This document shows, in pieces, positions 44,139-53,590 of a DNA stretch of 64,000 nt. Each line of letters begins with the position of its first letter. The stretch's first letter is position 1. Source of the DNA: Seohaeicola saemankumensis (lineage in GTDB: Bacteria > Pseudomonadota > Alphaproteobacteria > Rhodobacterales > Rhodobacteraceae). Made by a program: the position numbers and the translations under genes. The stretch lies in the NCBI RefSeq assembly GCF_020171285.1, contig NZ_JAIUZI010000001.1, positions 496,001 to 560,000 on the forward strand. Direction: 5' to 3'. The notes below the pieces were generated by a model that saw nothing but the letters and a program-made list of their open reading frames with translations, was not told where the DNA came from and searched no databases.

Positions 44139-45041
44139 TCAGGCCGGTGGCCTGCGGCAGAGCCGGTCGGCGGCAGTCAGCAGGGTGGGCAGGCGGTGGT
44201 CGCCGTGCATGGCGCGGATGCAGGCCTTGGCGTCCTCCTGCGATATGCCGACGGCGGTGATGTAGAGCGGTTTGATGCTTTGGCCGCGCAGCAGTTCGGC
44301 GGTTTTGGGGGTGCCCGCAAAGGCGGTCTTGGCGACGCCGATTACTGGCACCTTCTCATCCAGCGCCCGCCACAGGTGCATGCCGAGCCCGTCGCGCGCA
44401 TCGGCCCCGAGGGTGACGTAGCCGTCGATAATGATGACCGAAGGGCGGCGCGGCAGCCAGTCGAGCAGGGCGAGGATGCAGGGCAGTTCACGCTTGTAGA
44501 AAGCGCCGGGTTCATAAGGCGCGGTTTCGGCGATCCGCGTTGTCACCTCGGCCTGCGGGGTGGCATTGTGCCAGTCGCCAAAGGCGATGCCGGCGGCCAG
44601 GGCGCTGCCGTCGTCGGCGTAATGCACGTCGACGGCGAAGAGCGGGCCTTCGGTCTCGTTATCATCTTCTTCAGGGTCTTCTGGTGGCCATGGGCTGCAC
44701 GAGTGTTCGCCCATCAGACACCAGACCTTGGAGAGATCGCCCGGGTCGATGCGGGCTGGAAAGCTCTGGCCCGGGCGGAAAGTGAACAGCAGCTTGTCGT
44801 CAAGCGCCGAGACCTGGAAGCGGCTGCCGTTCCAGATGAGGCTGAAATCGTGGTAGCGGAAGGCCGGTTTCCAGACCCGGTCGCCGAACATCTGGTCGGC
44901 GGTGCCGGACCAGCTGTCATAGGTGCGGGTGGTGACATAGGTCAGATCGACCGGCTGCCGGTAACGCCGGGGCGAGCCGTCGGGGCGGGTGCCCTGTGGC
45001 GGTTTGCGGAGCCAGGTGAAGAGGCGTTGGAAGAGGTTCAC
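44139..45041 (-). CDS. Endonuclease V-like protein with extra N-terminal domain
   Basis: The 300-residue protein has, from about residue 135 on, an endonuclease V fold with the three acidic metal ligands in place: AVDVHYADDGSALAAGIAFG (Asp), GAFYKRELPCILALLDWL (Glu) and VIIIDGYVTLG (Asp). Then VPVIGVAKTAF and LYITAVG match the family. Endonuclease V cuts the second bond 3' of deoxyinosine in DNA or inosine in RNA. Residues 1-130 are an extra domain (LTYVTTRTYDSWSGTADQMF, FTFRPGQSFPARIDPG, an acidic EDPEEDDNETEG stretch) that standard Nfi lacks. The conserved PYxPGxxxxRE form here is YEPGAFYKRE. Confidence 0.82.
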   Translation of the reverse strand: MNLFQRLFTWLRKPPQGTRPDGSPRRYRQPVDLTYVTTRTYDSWSGTADQMFGDRVWKPAFRYHDFSLIWNGSRFQVSALDDKLLFTFRPGQSFPARIDPGDLSKVWCLMGEHSCSPWPPEDPEEDDNETEGPLFAVDVHYADDGSALAAGIAFGDWHNATPQAEVTTRIAETAPYEPGAFYKRELPCILALLDWLPRRPSVIIIDGYVTLGADARDGLGMHLWRALDEKVPVIGVAKTAFAGTPKTAELLRGQSIKPLYITAVGISQEDAKACIRAMHGDHRLPTLLTAADRLCRRPPA

Positions 45042-45075
45042 CTTTCCACCGCTTCTAACTCATCGAATGGGGCCG

Positions 45076-45474
45076 TCATGGTGAAGCCGAAGCGACAAAG
45101 AAAAAAGTGTCGCCGCGACGGTTACCATGGCTTCTAGCCGAAAGTGGCGGAATTTTCGCTGTCTCCCGCCATACCTTCAGTTGTTCCCACAGGTCATCGT
45201 ACCCCGCTTCTCCTGACGAAAGGAGGCGCAGGCCGAGCTGCTTTGCCACAGCTTTGCAGGTCGCCGGGTGGACTGCTCGCGTTGACTTGTCGCCATCTGT
45301 TTCTAGGAACCGCAAGGCCCAGCCGATAGGTTCAATAAGAGGTTCCGCCGAGTCGTTGTCGAACACGGCGAAATACTCGGCATTGAAGAAGTTGCGCTTG
45401 TACTCAGATGGTTGCCTCCGGCGATGGCGCCGGTGCAGTTCCGCCCCTTTCCTTAGCTCTTCTAGCGTGGTCAC
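45076..45474 (-). CDS. Hypothetical protein coupled to pepF
   Basis: The 132-residue protein has a basic N-terminus (LRKGAELHRRHRRRQPSEYK) and no membrane or export signal. Its ATG overlaps the pepF stop by 4 nt, so it is translated with pepF. Base composition here (about 45070-45470) looks less GC-rich than the neighbours, which may mean later acquisition. I recognise no family; it might be a nucleic-acid-binding or toxin-type small protein, but nothing proves it. Confidence 0.6.
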   Translation of the reverse strand: MTTLEELRKGAELHRRHRRRQPSEYKRNFFNAEYFAVFDNDSAEPLIEPIGWALRFLETDGDKSTRAVHPATCKAVAKQLGLRLLSSGEAGYDDLWEQLKVWRETAKIPPLSARSHGNRRGDTFFFVASASP

Positions 45475-47291
45475 CCCTCCATCGCCTCCAACTCGTCGAT
45501 GAAGCCGGAGATCATGCTGAGGCCCTTGTCCCAGAACGCGGGGTCGGAGGCGTCGAGGCCGAAGGGTTTCAGCAGTTCGGAATGGTGCATGGAGCCGCCG
45601 GCCTTGAGCATGTCGAAATAGAGGTCTTCGAAGCCATCCTTGCCCTCGGCATAGACCGAGTAGAGCGCGTTCACGAGGCCATCGCCGAAGGCGTAGGCGT
45701 AGACGTAGAAAGGCGAGTGGACGAAGTGGGGGATATAGGCCCAGAAGGTTTCATAGCCGTCCATGAACTCGAACGCGGGGCCGAGGGATTCGGCCTGAAC
45801 GCTCATCCAGAGCGCGTTGATGTCGTCGGGTGTCAGTTCGCCGCCGCGCCGGGCGGCGTGGAGTTTGCATTCGAAGTCGTAGAAGGCGATCTGGCGGACC
45901 ACGGTGTTGATCATGTCCTCGACCTTGCCGGCCAGCAGCACCTTGCGCTGGGTGGCGTCGGTGGCCTTGTCGAGCATCTTGCGGAAGGTCAGCATCTCGC
46001 CAAAAACCGATGCGGTTTCGGCGAGGGTCAGCGGCGTGGAGGACAGCATTTCGCCCTGGCCCGCTGCCAGAACCTGGTGGACGCCGTGGCCGAGTTCATG
46101 CGCCAGCGTCATCACGTCGCGCGGTTTGCCGAGGTAGTTCAGCATCACGTAGGGGTGCACGTCGGTGACGGTGGGGTGGGCAAAGGCGCCGGGCGCCTTG
46201 CCGGGTTTCACGGCGGCGTCGATCCAGCCCTTGGAGAAGAAGGGCGCGGCGATTTCGCCCATGCGGGGATCAAAGGCAGTGTAGGCCTCCATCACCGTCT
46301 GTTCGGCGCTGGCCCAGTCGACGATGCGGGTGTCTTCCATCGGCAGGGGCGCGTTGCGGTCCCAGACCTGCATCTTGTCGAGGCCGAGCCATTTGCGTTT
46401 CAGCTCGTAATAGCGGTGCGACAGCTTGGGGTAGGCGGCGACAACCGCCTCGCGCAGCGCCTCGACCACTTCCGGCTCGACATCGTTGGACAGGTGGCGG
46501 CCGGTCTGGGCGGTGGGCATGTCGCGCCAGCGGTCGATGATTTCCTTTTCCTTGGCCTGCGTGTTGTGGACGCGGGCGAAGGTCTTGATGTTGTCAGAGA
46601 AGACGCGGGCGAGTTCATGGGCGGCGGCTTCGCGTTTGGCGCGGTCCTGTTCGGTGAGCAGGTTCAGCGTGCCCTCAATGTTCAGCTCTTCGTCATCGAC
46701 GGTGAAGGTGAGCCCGGCGATGGTTTCGTCGAACAGCCGTTCCCAGGCGTCGCCGACCACGCCGAGGTCGTGCAGGAATTTTTCCAGCTCGTCGGACAGC
46801 TGATAGGGCTGCATGGCGCGGATGCGGCGGAACACCGGCTGGTAGCGGGCTAGGTCGGCATTGGCGTCAAAAAGCGCGGTCAGGTGGTCGTCGCTGAGCC
46901 GGTTCAGTTCCAGCGTGAAGAACACCAGCGGCGTGGTGAAATTGGTGATCTTTTCCTGGCAGTCGGACATGAACTTGGCCCGGCCGGCATCGGTGGTCAG
47001 CTGGTAGTAGCGCAGGCCGGCAAAGGACATGATGCGGCCGGCGATCTGGTTGATCTTTTCGTTGCGCTGCACGCAGGTCAGCAGGCCGGCGGCGTCGAGA
47101 TCGGCCAGCTTGCCCTCGTAATCGGCGGCAAAGCTGGCGCATTCCCCTTCGAGCCAGTCGATATCGCGTTTGATCTCGGGGGCGTCTTCGCCGGTGTAGA
47201 GATCGCTGAGGTCCCATTCGGGCAGGTTGCCCAGCGGGGCGGCCCCGGTTTCGGCCATGTCGAAGGTCGGGGTCGGATGAGTGCGCGTCAT
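45471..47291 (-). CDS. pepF: Oligoendopeptidase F (M3 family)
   Basis: The 606-residue cytosolic metallopeptidase degrades oligopeptides. The zinc motif is TLAHELGHGVHQVLA (HExxH); the third ligand Glu is in the following helix (TPLTLAETASVFGEM). Other M3B marks: FAGLRYYQLTTDAGRAKFMS near the N-terminus and FVHSPFYVYAYAFGDGLVNA near the C-terminus. Length is standard. The hypothetical gene at 45076 is coupled to its 3' end, and a caspase-like gene lies upstream with about 70 bp between. Confidence 0.94.
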   Translation of the reverse strand: MTRTHPTPTFDMAETGAAPLGNLPEWDLSDLYTGEDAPEIKRDIDWLEGECASFAADYEGKLADLDAAGLLTCVQRNEKINQIAGRIMSFAGLRYYQLTTDAGRAKFMSDCQEKITNFTTPLVFFTLELNRLSDDHLTALFDANADLARYQPVFRRIRAMQPYQLSDELEKFLHDLGVVGDAWERLFDETIAGLTFTVDDEELNIEGTLNLLTEQDRAKREAAAHELARVFSDNIKTFARVHNTQAKEKEIIDRWRDMPTAQTGRHLSNDVEPEVVEALREAVVAAYPKLSHRYYELKRKWLGLDKMQVWDRNAPLPMEDTRIVDWASAEQTVMEAYTAFDPRMGEIAAPFFSKGWIDAAVKPGKAPGAFAHPTVTDVHPYVMLNYLGKPRDVMTLAHELGHGVHQVLAAGQGEMLSSTPLTLAETASVFGEMLTFRKMLDKATDATQRKVLLAGKVEDMINTVVRQIAFYDFECKLHAARRGGELTPDDINALWMSVQAESLGPAFEFMDGYETFWAYIPHFVHSPFYVYAYAFGDGLVNALYSVYAEGKDGFEDLYFDMLKAGGSMHHSELLKPFGLDASDPAFWDKGLSMISGFIDELEAMEG

Positions 47292-47362
47292 GGGATACCT
47301 CTTTGCTGCTCCTCAACGTGATTAAGGGCGGCATGGGCGAGGATCAAGGCGGATGGGTGGGA

Positions 47363-48634
47363 TCAGTCGAAGCCGAGGCCGGAAATCGCGGTGTCGGCAT
47401 AGTGGGTGCCGGGGTAGGTGGAGAGGATTTCCAGCCGGATCCACTGCTGGTTGGCAAAACCGGGCAGCGGGAAGCTTTGCCATTGCTGGCTGTCGGCTAG
47501 GCGCAGGCGGGTTTCGATGCCGGTGGAGCCGGTGACCAGCAGGTCGCGCACGCGGGCGTTGCGGGTAAAGGTGCGGTCGGACTTGGTATAGCCGTTTTGC
47601 AGGTGCAGGCGGAGCACGGTGCGGGGGGCGGCAAAATCAAAGCTGAGCGCCTGGCCTTCGCCGGTGCCGGCGACGCCCTCGACCCAGGCGGTGGCGGGGT
47701 TGCCGTCAAAGAGATTGCCGGGGCCGTAGCTGTTACCGCCCTGCGCCGTCAGTTCGCTGGAGGCGCAGAAGCGGACATCGCCGCCCTGGTAGTTGCCTTC
47801 GATGCAGGTCTCGGAGAACCCCTGTGGGCGCGGCATGTGGCGCGGGGCGGGGGCGATGGCGGCGGGCACGCGGGCGGTTGACGTGGCGGGCGCGGGGGCG
47901 GCGGTGAGGAAGACCTCGTCGATCAGGGCGGAGTTTTCCCAGGGGATCTGGGTGCCGTTCGAGCTGTCGCGGACATCGGCGCGCACGGCGCGCATCACCG
48001 CGTGGATGTCGGCGCCGGGGGTGGAGATGTGGCGCAGCAGCGCGGCGGTAAAGGGGCTGTTGCGGCCGGCGCCATCGGCGGCGACGTTGCCGGGTTCGGT
48101 GGAAAAGGCGATGAAGGAGCCGACGCCCGCCTCCATCCGCATCAGGCCGCGGGATTCGCCGGTGCTGCGGTTGGCGCGGTCGCGCAGGAAGGGGTTGTTG
48201 CGGCAGGCGTCGAGGATGACGATGCGGGTATCGGCGCCGCTTTCCATGCTGCGCAGGATGGATTGCAGGCGGATCGCACTCTTTGTCAGGTCGATCTCGG
48301 TACCCGGTTCGGCATCCACCGGCAGGATATAATTGTCGCTGCCCAGCTGAATGCCGTGACCGGCGAAATAGAACAGGGCGGTGTCGTCGACATTCATCGC
48401 GCGGCTGAACTGTTGCACCAGCCGCAGGCTCTGGTCGCGGGTCAGGTCGATGCCTTCGAACACCTCGAACCCCATGGCGCGCAGCCGTTCGGCCATGTCG
48501 CGGGCGTCATTTGCGGCGTTGCGCAGCGGTTTTTCGTAGATGTAATCGCCGTTGCCCATCACCAGCGCGACCCGGCCCGCGAGGGCAGGCGCGGCGCAGG
48601 CCAGACAGACCAGCAGGGCGGCGATCAGGCGCAT
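47363..48634 (-). CDS. Secreted caspase-like (C14) protein with discoidin-like C-terminal domain
   Basis: The 423-residue protein has a signal peptide (MRLIAALLVCLACAAPALAG) and a caspase-like domain: RVALVMGNGDYIYEKPLRNA, catalytic His in ALFYFAGHGIQ and catalytic Cys in IVILDACRNNPF. After a Pro/Ala-rich linker (about 255-280) a C-terminal domain (FCASSELTAQGGNSYGPGNL then FDGNPATAWVEG) matches the discoidin-like NADase-type glycan-binding domain. Secretion plus glycan binding suggests action on envelope or outside targets. Bacterial metacaspase-like proteins of this type are linked to cell death or defence in other systems; no evidence here goes that far. Confidence 0.87.
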   Translation of the reverse strand: MRLIAALLVCLACAAPALAGRVALVMGNGDYIYEKPLRNAANDARDMAERLRAMGFEVFEGIDLTRDQSLRLVQQFSRAMNVDDTALFYFAGHGIQLGSDNYILPVDAEPGTEIDLTKSAIRLQSILRSMESGADTRIVILDACRNNPFLRDRANRSTGESRGLMRMEAGVGSFIAFSTEPGNVAADGAGRNSPFTAALLRHISTPGADIHAVMRAVRADVRDSSNGTQIPWENSALIDEVFLTAAPAPATSTARVPAAIAPAPRHMPRPQGFSETCIEGNYQGGDVRFCASSELTAQGGNSYGPGNLFDGNPATAWVEGVAGTGEGQALSFDFAAPRTVLRLHLQNGYTKSDRTFTRNARVRDLLVTGSTGIETRLRLADSQQWQSFPLPGFANQQWIRLEILSTYPGTHYADTAISGLGFD

Positions 48635-48706
48635 GATCCATTCCCCCAGGAAGGGTTTCGGTGCCGGGATCTAGGATAGCAGGGCTATCGTTCCGGCGCA
48701 AAGGGA

Positions 48707-49684
48707 TCAGCCCTTGGCGGTCTCGGTCGATGTGGCGCGGTTGTCGCGGTCCAGGAACAGCCGTTCGAGCCGGTCGAACACGCGGGTCCGGATGGCCGGG
48801 GTTTCCATCAGCACCTCGTGTTCCGCCGTCTCGACCTCGTCCAGCAGGCCGCGGGGCCATTTCGCCATGCGGTTGCGGATTGCGCCCCGGTCGACGATGC
48901 GTTCATTGGTGCCCAGGAAGGTAACGCAGGGCAGGTCGGGCGAGGGGCGCTGGGCCAGGTGGGTGGTTTCCGACAGGGCCTCGCGCATCCAGCGCAGGCT
49001 GGGGCCGCCCAGGGCGAGGCCCGGTTGCTGGTCCAGCTGGTCCTGCATCATCTTGTACATGTCGGGATCGGTGGTCAGCATGTTGTCGTCGTAGGGCTGG
49101 TAGGTGACATAGCTGTCGATCCTGGTGCTGAGCATCAGGCGATGGCCCTGACCCAGCGTGGTTCCGGCAAAGGCGGCGGTCCAGCCAAAGGGTTTGACGG
49201 CGGGCGCCATGTAGATGCCCCACATCGGCCCGGTAAAGGCGCAGCTCTGCACCGGCAGCCCCTCCATCACCGCGCGCAGGCCGATGCAGCCGCCCATGGA
49301 ATGGGCCAGCAGGTGCCAGGGGCGGGGCAGGTCCAGTTCGCGCGCGGCGCGCAGCGCGGCGGCGATGTCTTTCTGATAGTCGCGGAACTGCTGCACGTGG
49401 CCGATCCGCTTGTCGTCCAGCAGCCGGTCGGCCAGCCCCTGGCCGCGCCAGTCGATCGCCAGCATGTCAAAGCCGCGTTCGGCGAGGTCGCGGGCGGTCT
49501 GGCCGTATTTTTCGATATATTCGGTGCGGCCGGGGAAAATCAGGACCGTTCCCCGCGCCGTGCCGGAGGCGGGCCAGTGGCCCACCCGGATGCGTACATC
49601 GTCCGAGGTGGTCACCCAATGGGCCGCACCGCCGGGCGGGCCGCCGGCCATATCGCCGTAAAACGGTGCCGGCGACAGCGGCAT
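48707..49684 (-). CDS. Alpha/beta hydrolase, lysophospholipase-like
   Basis: The 325-residue hydrolase has the nucleophile elbow LLAHSMGGCIGLRAV (GxSxG with Ser) and GTARGTVLIFPGRTEYIEKY then AIDWRGQGLADRL, close to PldB-type lysophospholipases. The later PDLPCVTFLGTNERIVDRGA holds the Asp region and EVETAEHEVLMETP the His. There is no signal peptide. It is coupled to the SCP2-like gene upstream (stop and start share a base), suggesting a shared lipid substrate. Confidence 0.88.
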   Translation of the reverse strand: MPLSPAPFYGDMAGGPPGGAAHWVTTSDDVRIRVGHWPASGTARGTVLIFPGRTEYIEKYGQTARDLAERGFDMLAIDWRGQGLADRLLDDKRIGHVQQFRDYQKDIAAALRAARELDLPRPWHLLAHSMGGCIGLRAVMEGLPVQSCAFTGPMWGIYMAPAVKPFGWTAAFAGTTLGQGHRLMLSTRIDSYVTYQPYDDNMLTTDPDMYKMMQDQLDQQPGLALGGPSLRWMREALSETTHLAQRPSPDLPCVTFLGTNERIVDRGAIRNRMAKWPRGLLDEVETAEHEVLMETPAIRTRVFDRLERLFLDRDNRATSTETAKG

Positions 49685-49974
49685 CAGGCGAGAACCGCCG
49701 CCAGCTTCATGGCCTGGGCCATATCGCCGTCGACCGTCAGCTTGCCGGACATGAAGGCACCGGTGGGGTTCAGGTCGCCGTCAAAGATGGCCTGAAAGGT
49801 GTCGGCGTCGGCGCTGAGCGTGACCTCGGTGTCATCGTCGCCGACCCGGGCGCCGTTGCTGTCCAGCACGATGGCGCCGACATCGGCGATGGCGAATTTG
49901 GCCGATCCGTCAAATCCGCCGTCGGACAGTTTGCTGTTCAGCTCGGCCGCGGCCTGTTCAAGAAAGTCGCTCAT
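49684..49974 (-). CDS. SCP2 sterol-binding domain protein
   Basis: The 96-residue protein is a free-standing SCP2 domain that binds acyl lipids in a hydrophobic tunnel: AKFAIADVGAIVLDSNGARV, TEVTLSADADTFQAIFDGDL, and the signature LNPTGAFMSGKLTVDGDMAQ. The ATG at 49974 follows ACGAGGATT. It is coupled to the lysophospholipase-like gene. These proteins may shuttle lipids or protect thioesters; the ligand is unknown. Confidence 0.9.
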   Translation of the reverse strand: MSDFLEQAAAELNSKLSDGGFDGSAKFAIADVGAIVLDSNGARVGDDDTEVTLSADADTFQAIFDGDLNPTGAFMSGKLTVDGDMAQAMKLAAVLA

Positions 49975-50045
49975 GGTAATCCTCGTCTCCATTCGGTCAC
50001 GCCGCTCTGGTAATTGCCGCGCGCCTCGCTACATTTAAACGTGTT

Positions 50046-50615
50046 ATGACCCGTGAACACCCTCTTGTGAAAGGTATCGTGGCGGCACTTGCCATGATAG
50101 TCCTGTTTTCCGCCCCGGTGACGGCGCAAACGGCCGACATTCAGGATGAGGCGGTGCTGTTGCGGCAGCTGGCCGAGGCCGATCCGGCAGAGGCCAAGCG
50201 GCTGGACCGCCAGTTGCAGGCGCTGTGGCGCAAGAGCGGGTCGGCGTCGATGGACCTGCTGCTGAAACGCGGGCGTGACGCGCTGGAACTGGAATACATC
50301 AATATCGCCATCGGCCACCTGACCGCGCTGACCGACCATGCGCCGGATTTCGCCGAAGGGTGGCACGCCCGTGCCTCGGCCTATTTCGCGGCCAACCTCT
50401 TTGGTCCGGCGATGGCGGACCTGGAACGCGCGCTGGCGCTGAACCCGAACAACTACAATGCCATCTACGGGCTGGGCACGATTCTGGAGATGTTCGGCGA
50501 CGAGGCGCGCGCCTATGAGGCCTATTCCCGCGCGCAGGCTATACATCCGCATCACGAGGACGTATCAGCGGCGCTGGAGCGGCTGAAGCCCCGGGTCGAG
50601 GGCGAGGAACTCTAG
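50046..50615 (+). CDS. Periplasmic TPR protein
   Basis: The 189-residue protein has a signal peptide (IVAALAMIVLFSAPVTAQ) and two to three tetratricopeptide repeats (YINIAIGHLTALTDHAPDFA, WHARASAYFAANLFGPAMAD then LERALALNPNNYNAIYGLGT). It should be a periplasmic scaffold. It lies 32 bp before the helicase gene on the same strand and is divergent from the SCP2 gene. No partner can be named. Confidence 0.85.
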   Translation: MTREHPLVKGIVAALAMIVLFSAPVTAQTADIQDEAVLLRQLAEADPAEAKRLDRQLQALWRKSGSASMDLLLKRGRDALELEYINIAIGHLTALTDHAPDFAEGWHARASAYFAANLFGPAMADLERALALNPNNYNAIYGLGTILEMFGDEARAYEAYSRAQAIHPHHEDVSAALERLKPRVEGEEL

Positions 50616-50647
50616 GTACATCGCCCGACAGCGGGCAGGGGGCACAG

Positions 50648-53584
50648 GTGAACGGGTCATCCCGGATCGCGGCCGTTCTCGGCCCGACCAATACAGGCAA
50701 GACGCATTACGCGATCGAACGGATGCTGGCGCATCGCACCGGGGTCATCGGGCTGCCGCTGCGGCTCTTGGCGCGCGAGGTCTATGACCGCATCGTCGCC
50801 ATTCGCGGGCCGTCGGTGGTGGCGCTGGTCACCGGCGAGGAGCGCATCGTGCCGCCGCGCGCGGCCTATTGGGTCTGCACGGTCGAGGCGATGCCCGAGG
50901 GGATGGGCTGTGACTTTCTCGCGGTGGACGAGATCCAGCTCTGCGCCGACCCCGAGCGCGGCCATGTGTTCACCGACCGGCTGCTGCGCGCGCGCGGGCA
51001 GCACGAGACGCTGTTTCTGGGGTCGGACACCATGCGCGGACCGATTGCGGCGCTGGTGCCCGAGGCGCAGTTCATACGCCGCGAGCGGTTGTCGCAACTT
51101 GTCTACTCAGGTTCGAAAAAGATAAGTCGGATGCCCCCGCGCAGCGCGATTGTCGGGTTTTCGGTTGAGAATGTATATGCCATTGCCGAGCTGTTGCGGC
51201 GCCAGAAGGGCGGCGCGGCGGTGGTGATGGGGGCGCTGAGCCCGCGCACCCGGAACGCGCAGGTCGATCTCTATCAAAACGGCGAGGTCGACTATCTGGT
51301 GGCCACGGACGCCATCGGCATGGGGCTGAACCTGGACATCAACCATGTCGCCTTTTCGTCGCTGACCAAGTTCGACGGACGGCGGATGCGGCCGCTGGCG
51401 CCGAACGAGCTGGCGCAGATCGCGGGCCGGGCCGGGCGCGGCATGTCGGACGGCACCTTTGGCGTGACCGGCGACGCGCGGCCGCTGGATGACGGCATGG
51501 CGCAGGCGATCATGGAGCACCGCTTTACCCCGCTGAAGAAACTGAACTGGCGCAGCGCCGCGCTGGAGTTCGGCAGCGTCGAGCATCTGATCCGCTCGCT
51601 GGAGGTTTCGCCCGAGGGCGAGCATCTGACCCGTGCCCGCGAGGCCGATGACCTGGGCGCGCTGAAGTCGCTGTCGGGCGTGACCGAGGTGGCGGCGCGG
51701 GCCAGCGACCCGGCCTCGGTGCGGTTGCTGTGGGATGTGTGCCGGATCCCCGATTTCCGGGGCATCAGCCACGCCGAACACGCCGGGCTGCTGGAGGTTA
51801 TTTTCGGCCATCTGCACGAACGCGGTACGGTGCCGGACGATTTCATGGCGCGGCAAATTCGCCGGATCGACCGCACGGATGGCGATATCGACACATTAAG
51901 TAAAAGATTGGCGTATATCCGCACATGGACCTATGTGGCGCAGCGCAAGGGCTGGACACTTGACGAAAGCCATTGGCGCGGGGAAACGCGCGCTGTAGAA
52001 GACAGGGTATCGGACGCGCTGCACGAGGCGCTGACCCAGAGATTTGTGGACCGGCGCACGTCCGTATTGCTGCGCCGGCTCAAACAGAAGGAGGCCCTTT
52101 TGGCCGAAGTGAACGATAAAGGTGAAGTGACCGTCGAAGGCGAATTTGTCGGGCGGCTCGAGGGGTTCCGGTTTTCGCCGGACAAAGGTGCCGGCGGGGC
52201 CGAGGACAAGGCGATCAAATCCGCCTCGCTGCAGGCGCTGGCGCCGCAGTTCCACCTGCGCGCGGACCGGTTCTATAACGCGCCGGACACCGAGATCGAC
52301 TATACCGAGCAGGGCGGCCTGATGTGGGGCGAGCACGCGGTCGGCAAGCTGGTCGCAGGCGCCGAGCCGCTGAAACCGACGGTGGAGGTCTTTGTCGACG
52401 AGGCCGCCGGGCCGGACGTTGAACAAAAGGTGCAGCGCCGGCTGCAGCACTTTATCGACCGCAAGATCGCGGCGCTGTTCGAGCCGCTGCTGGCGATGCA
52501 GCGCGACGAGGCGCTGACCGGGCTGGCGCGCGGATTCGCGTTCCGCATGGTCGAGAACCTCGGCATCCTGCCCCGCGCCGCAGTGGCGCAGGAGGTCAAG
52601 GACCTGGATCAGGAGGCGCGCGGCGCGCTTCGCAAACATGGCATTCGCTTTGGCCAGTTCACCATTTTCATGCCGCTGTTGCTGAAACCCGCGCCGACCC
52701 GGCTTCGGCTGTTGCTGTGGTCGCTGGCGCAGGGATTGCAGGACTTTCCCGAGGCACCACCGCCGGGGCTGGTGACGGTGCCCACGGCCAAGGACGCGCC
52801 GCAGGGCTATGACACCATGTGCGGCTACCGCGCCGCCGGCGAGCGGTCGATTCGGATCGACATGCTGGAGCGTCTGGCCGACATGCTGCGCGGTGAGGAC
52901 AGCCGGGGCGGGTTCGAGGCCAAGGCGGACATGCTGTCGATCACCGGCATGACATTGGAGCAATTCGCCGACCTGATGCAGGGGCTGGGCTACAAGGCCG
53001 AGAAGGGCGAGCGCGCCAAGGTCAAGTCCGCACCGCAGGTTGCTGAAAAAAAGGAAGAAAATGCCGAAGTTGAAGTGACGCCTGAAGGGGCTGGAGAGAC
53101 GACGGCTGACAGCGCCGGGTCCGCAGAGGACGCGGCGCCCGAGGCCGAAGCGGGCGCCGGCGAAGACGTCGCAGCCGAGGCACCTGAGCCTGCCGAAACG
53201 GCACCCGAGGCCGATACCGTGGCCGATACCGTGGCCGATACGGTCGCCGAGACCGGAGCGGAGACCGGGGCCGAGGAGGCCGCCGAGATGGAGGTCTTTT
53301 ATACCTTCACATGGGGGCGCCGCCCGTCGGGACGTGGCCGGGACAACCGCCGGGGCGACCAGCAGGGGCGCGGCGACCAGCAGGCCCGAGGTGGCAAATC
53401 CGGCAAGCCCGGCGGACGCGGCAAACCGCGCGGTAAGGGCGACCGGGGCAAGGGCGAACGGGGCGACGGCGGCAAGCCGCAGGGTGGCAAATCCTACAGC
53501 GCGCGCCCGCCGAAGAAGGAAAAGCAGATCGACCCGGACAACCCCTTTGCAGCCGCACTGATGGGGCTGCGCGACGGGAAGTAA
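50648..53584 (+). CDS. Suv3-like ATP-dependent helicase with acidic and RG-rich tail
   Basis: The 978-residue DExH RNA/DNA helicase is related to mitochondrial SUPV3L1/Suv3. Walker A: VLGPTNTGKTHYAIERM; DExH-type box: FLAVDEIQLCADPERGHVFT; motif III-like LFLGSDTMRGP; motifs V/VI: YLVATDAIGMGLNLDI and LAQIAGRAGRG. The C-terminal 150 residues have an acidic stretch with tandem VADT units (ADTVADTVADTVAETGAETG) and a Gly/Arg/Lys-rich tail (RGDQQGRGDQQARGGKSGKP) that may bind RNA. The GTG start at 50648 follows CAGGGGGCACAG. An RNA-turnover role is inferred from the family. Confidence 0.92.
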   Translation: MNGSSRIAAVLGPTNTGKTHYAIERMLAHRTGVIGLPLRLLAREVYDRIVAIRGPSVVALVTGEERIVPPRAAYWVCTVEAMPEGMGCDFLAVDEIQLCADPERGHVFTDRLLRARGQHETLFLGSDTMRGPIAALVPEAQFIRRERLSQLVYSGSKKISRMPPRSAIVGFSVENVYAIAELLRRQKGGAAVVMGALSPRTRNAQVDLYQNGEVDYLVATDAIGMGLNLDINHVAFSSLTKFDGRRMRPLAPNELAQIAGRAGRGMSDGTFGVTGDARPLDDGMAQAIMEHRFTPLKKLNWRSAALEFGSVEHLIRSLEVSPEGEHLTRAREADDLGALKSLSGVTEVAARASDPASVRLLWDVCRIPDFRGISHAEHAGLLEVIFGHLHERGTVPDDFMARQIRRIDRTDGDIDTLSKRLAYIRTWTYVAQRKGWTLDESHWRGETRAVEDRVSDALHEALTQRFVDRRTSVLLRRLKQKEALLAEVNDKGEVTVEGEFVGRLEGFRFSPDKGAGGAEDKAIKSASLQALAPQFHLRADRFYNAPDTEIDYTEQGGLMWGEHAVGKLVAGAEPLKPTVEVFVDEAAGPDVEQKVQRRLQHFIDRKIAALFEPLLAMQRDEALTGLARGFAFRMVENLGILPRAAVAQEVKDLDQEARGALRKHGIRFGQFTIFMPLLLKPAPTRLRLLLWSLAQGLQDFPEAPPPGLVTVPTAKDAPQGYDTMCGYRAAGERSIRIDMLERLADMLRGEDSRGGFEAKADMLSITGMTLEQFADLMQGLGYKAEKGERAKVKSAPQVAEKKEENAEVEVTPEGAGETTADSAGSAEDAAPEAEAGAGEDVAAEAPEPAETAPEADTVADTVADTVAETGAETGAEEAAEMEVFYTFTWGRRPSGRGRDNRRGDQQGRGDQQARGGKSGKPGGRGKPRGKGDRGKGERGDGGKPQGGKSYSARPPKKEKQIDPDNPFAAALMGLRDGK

Positions 53585-53590
53585 GGGCAC

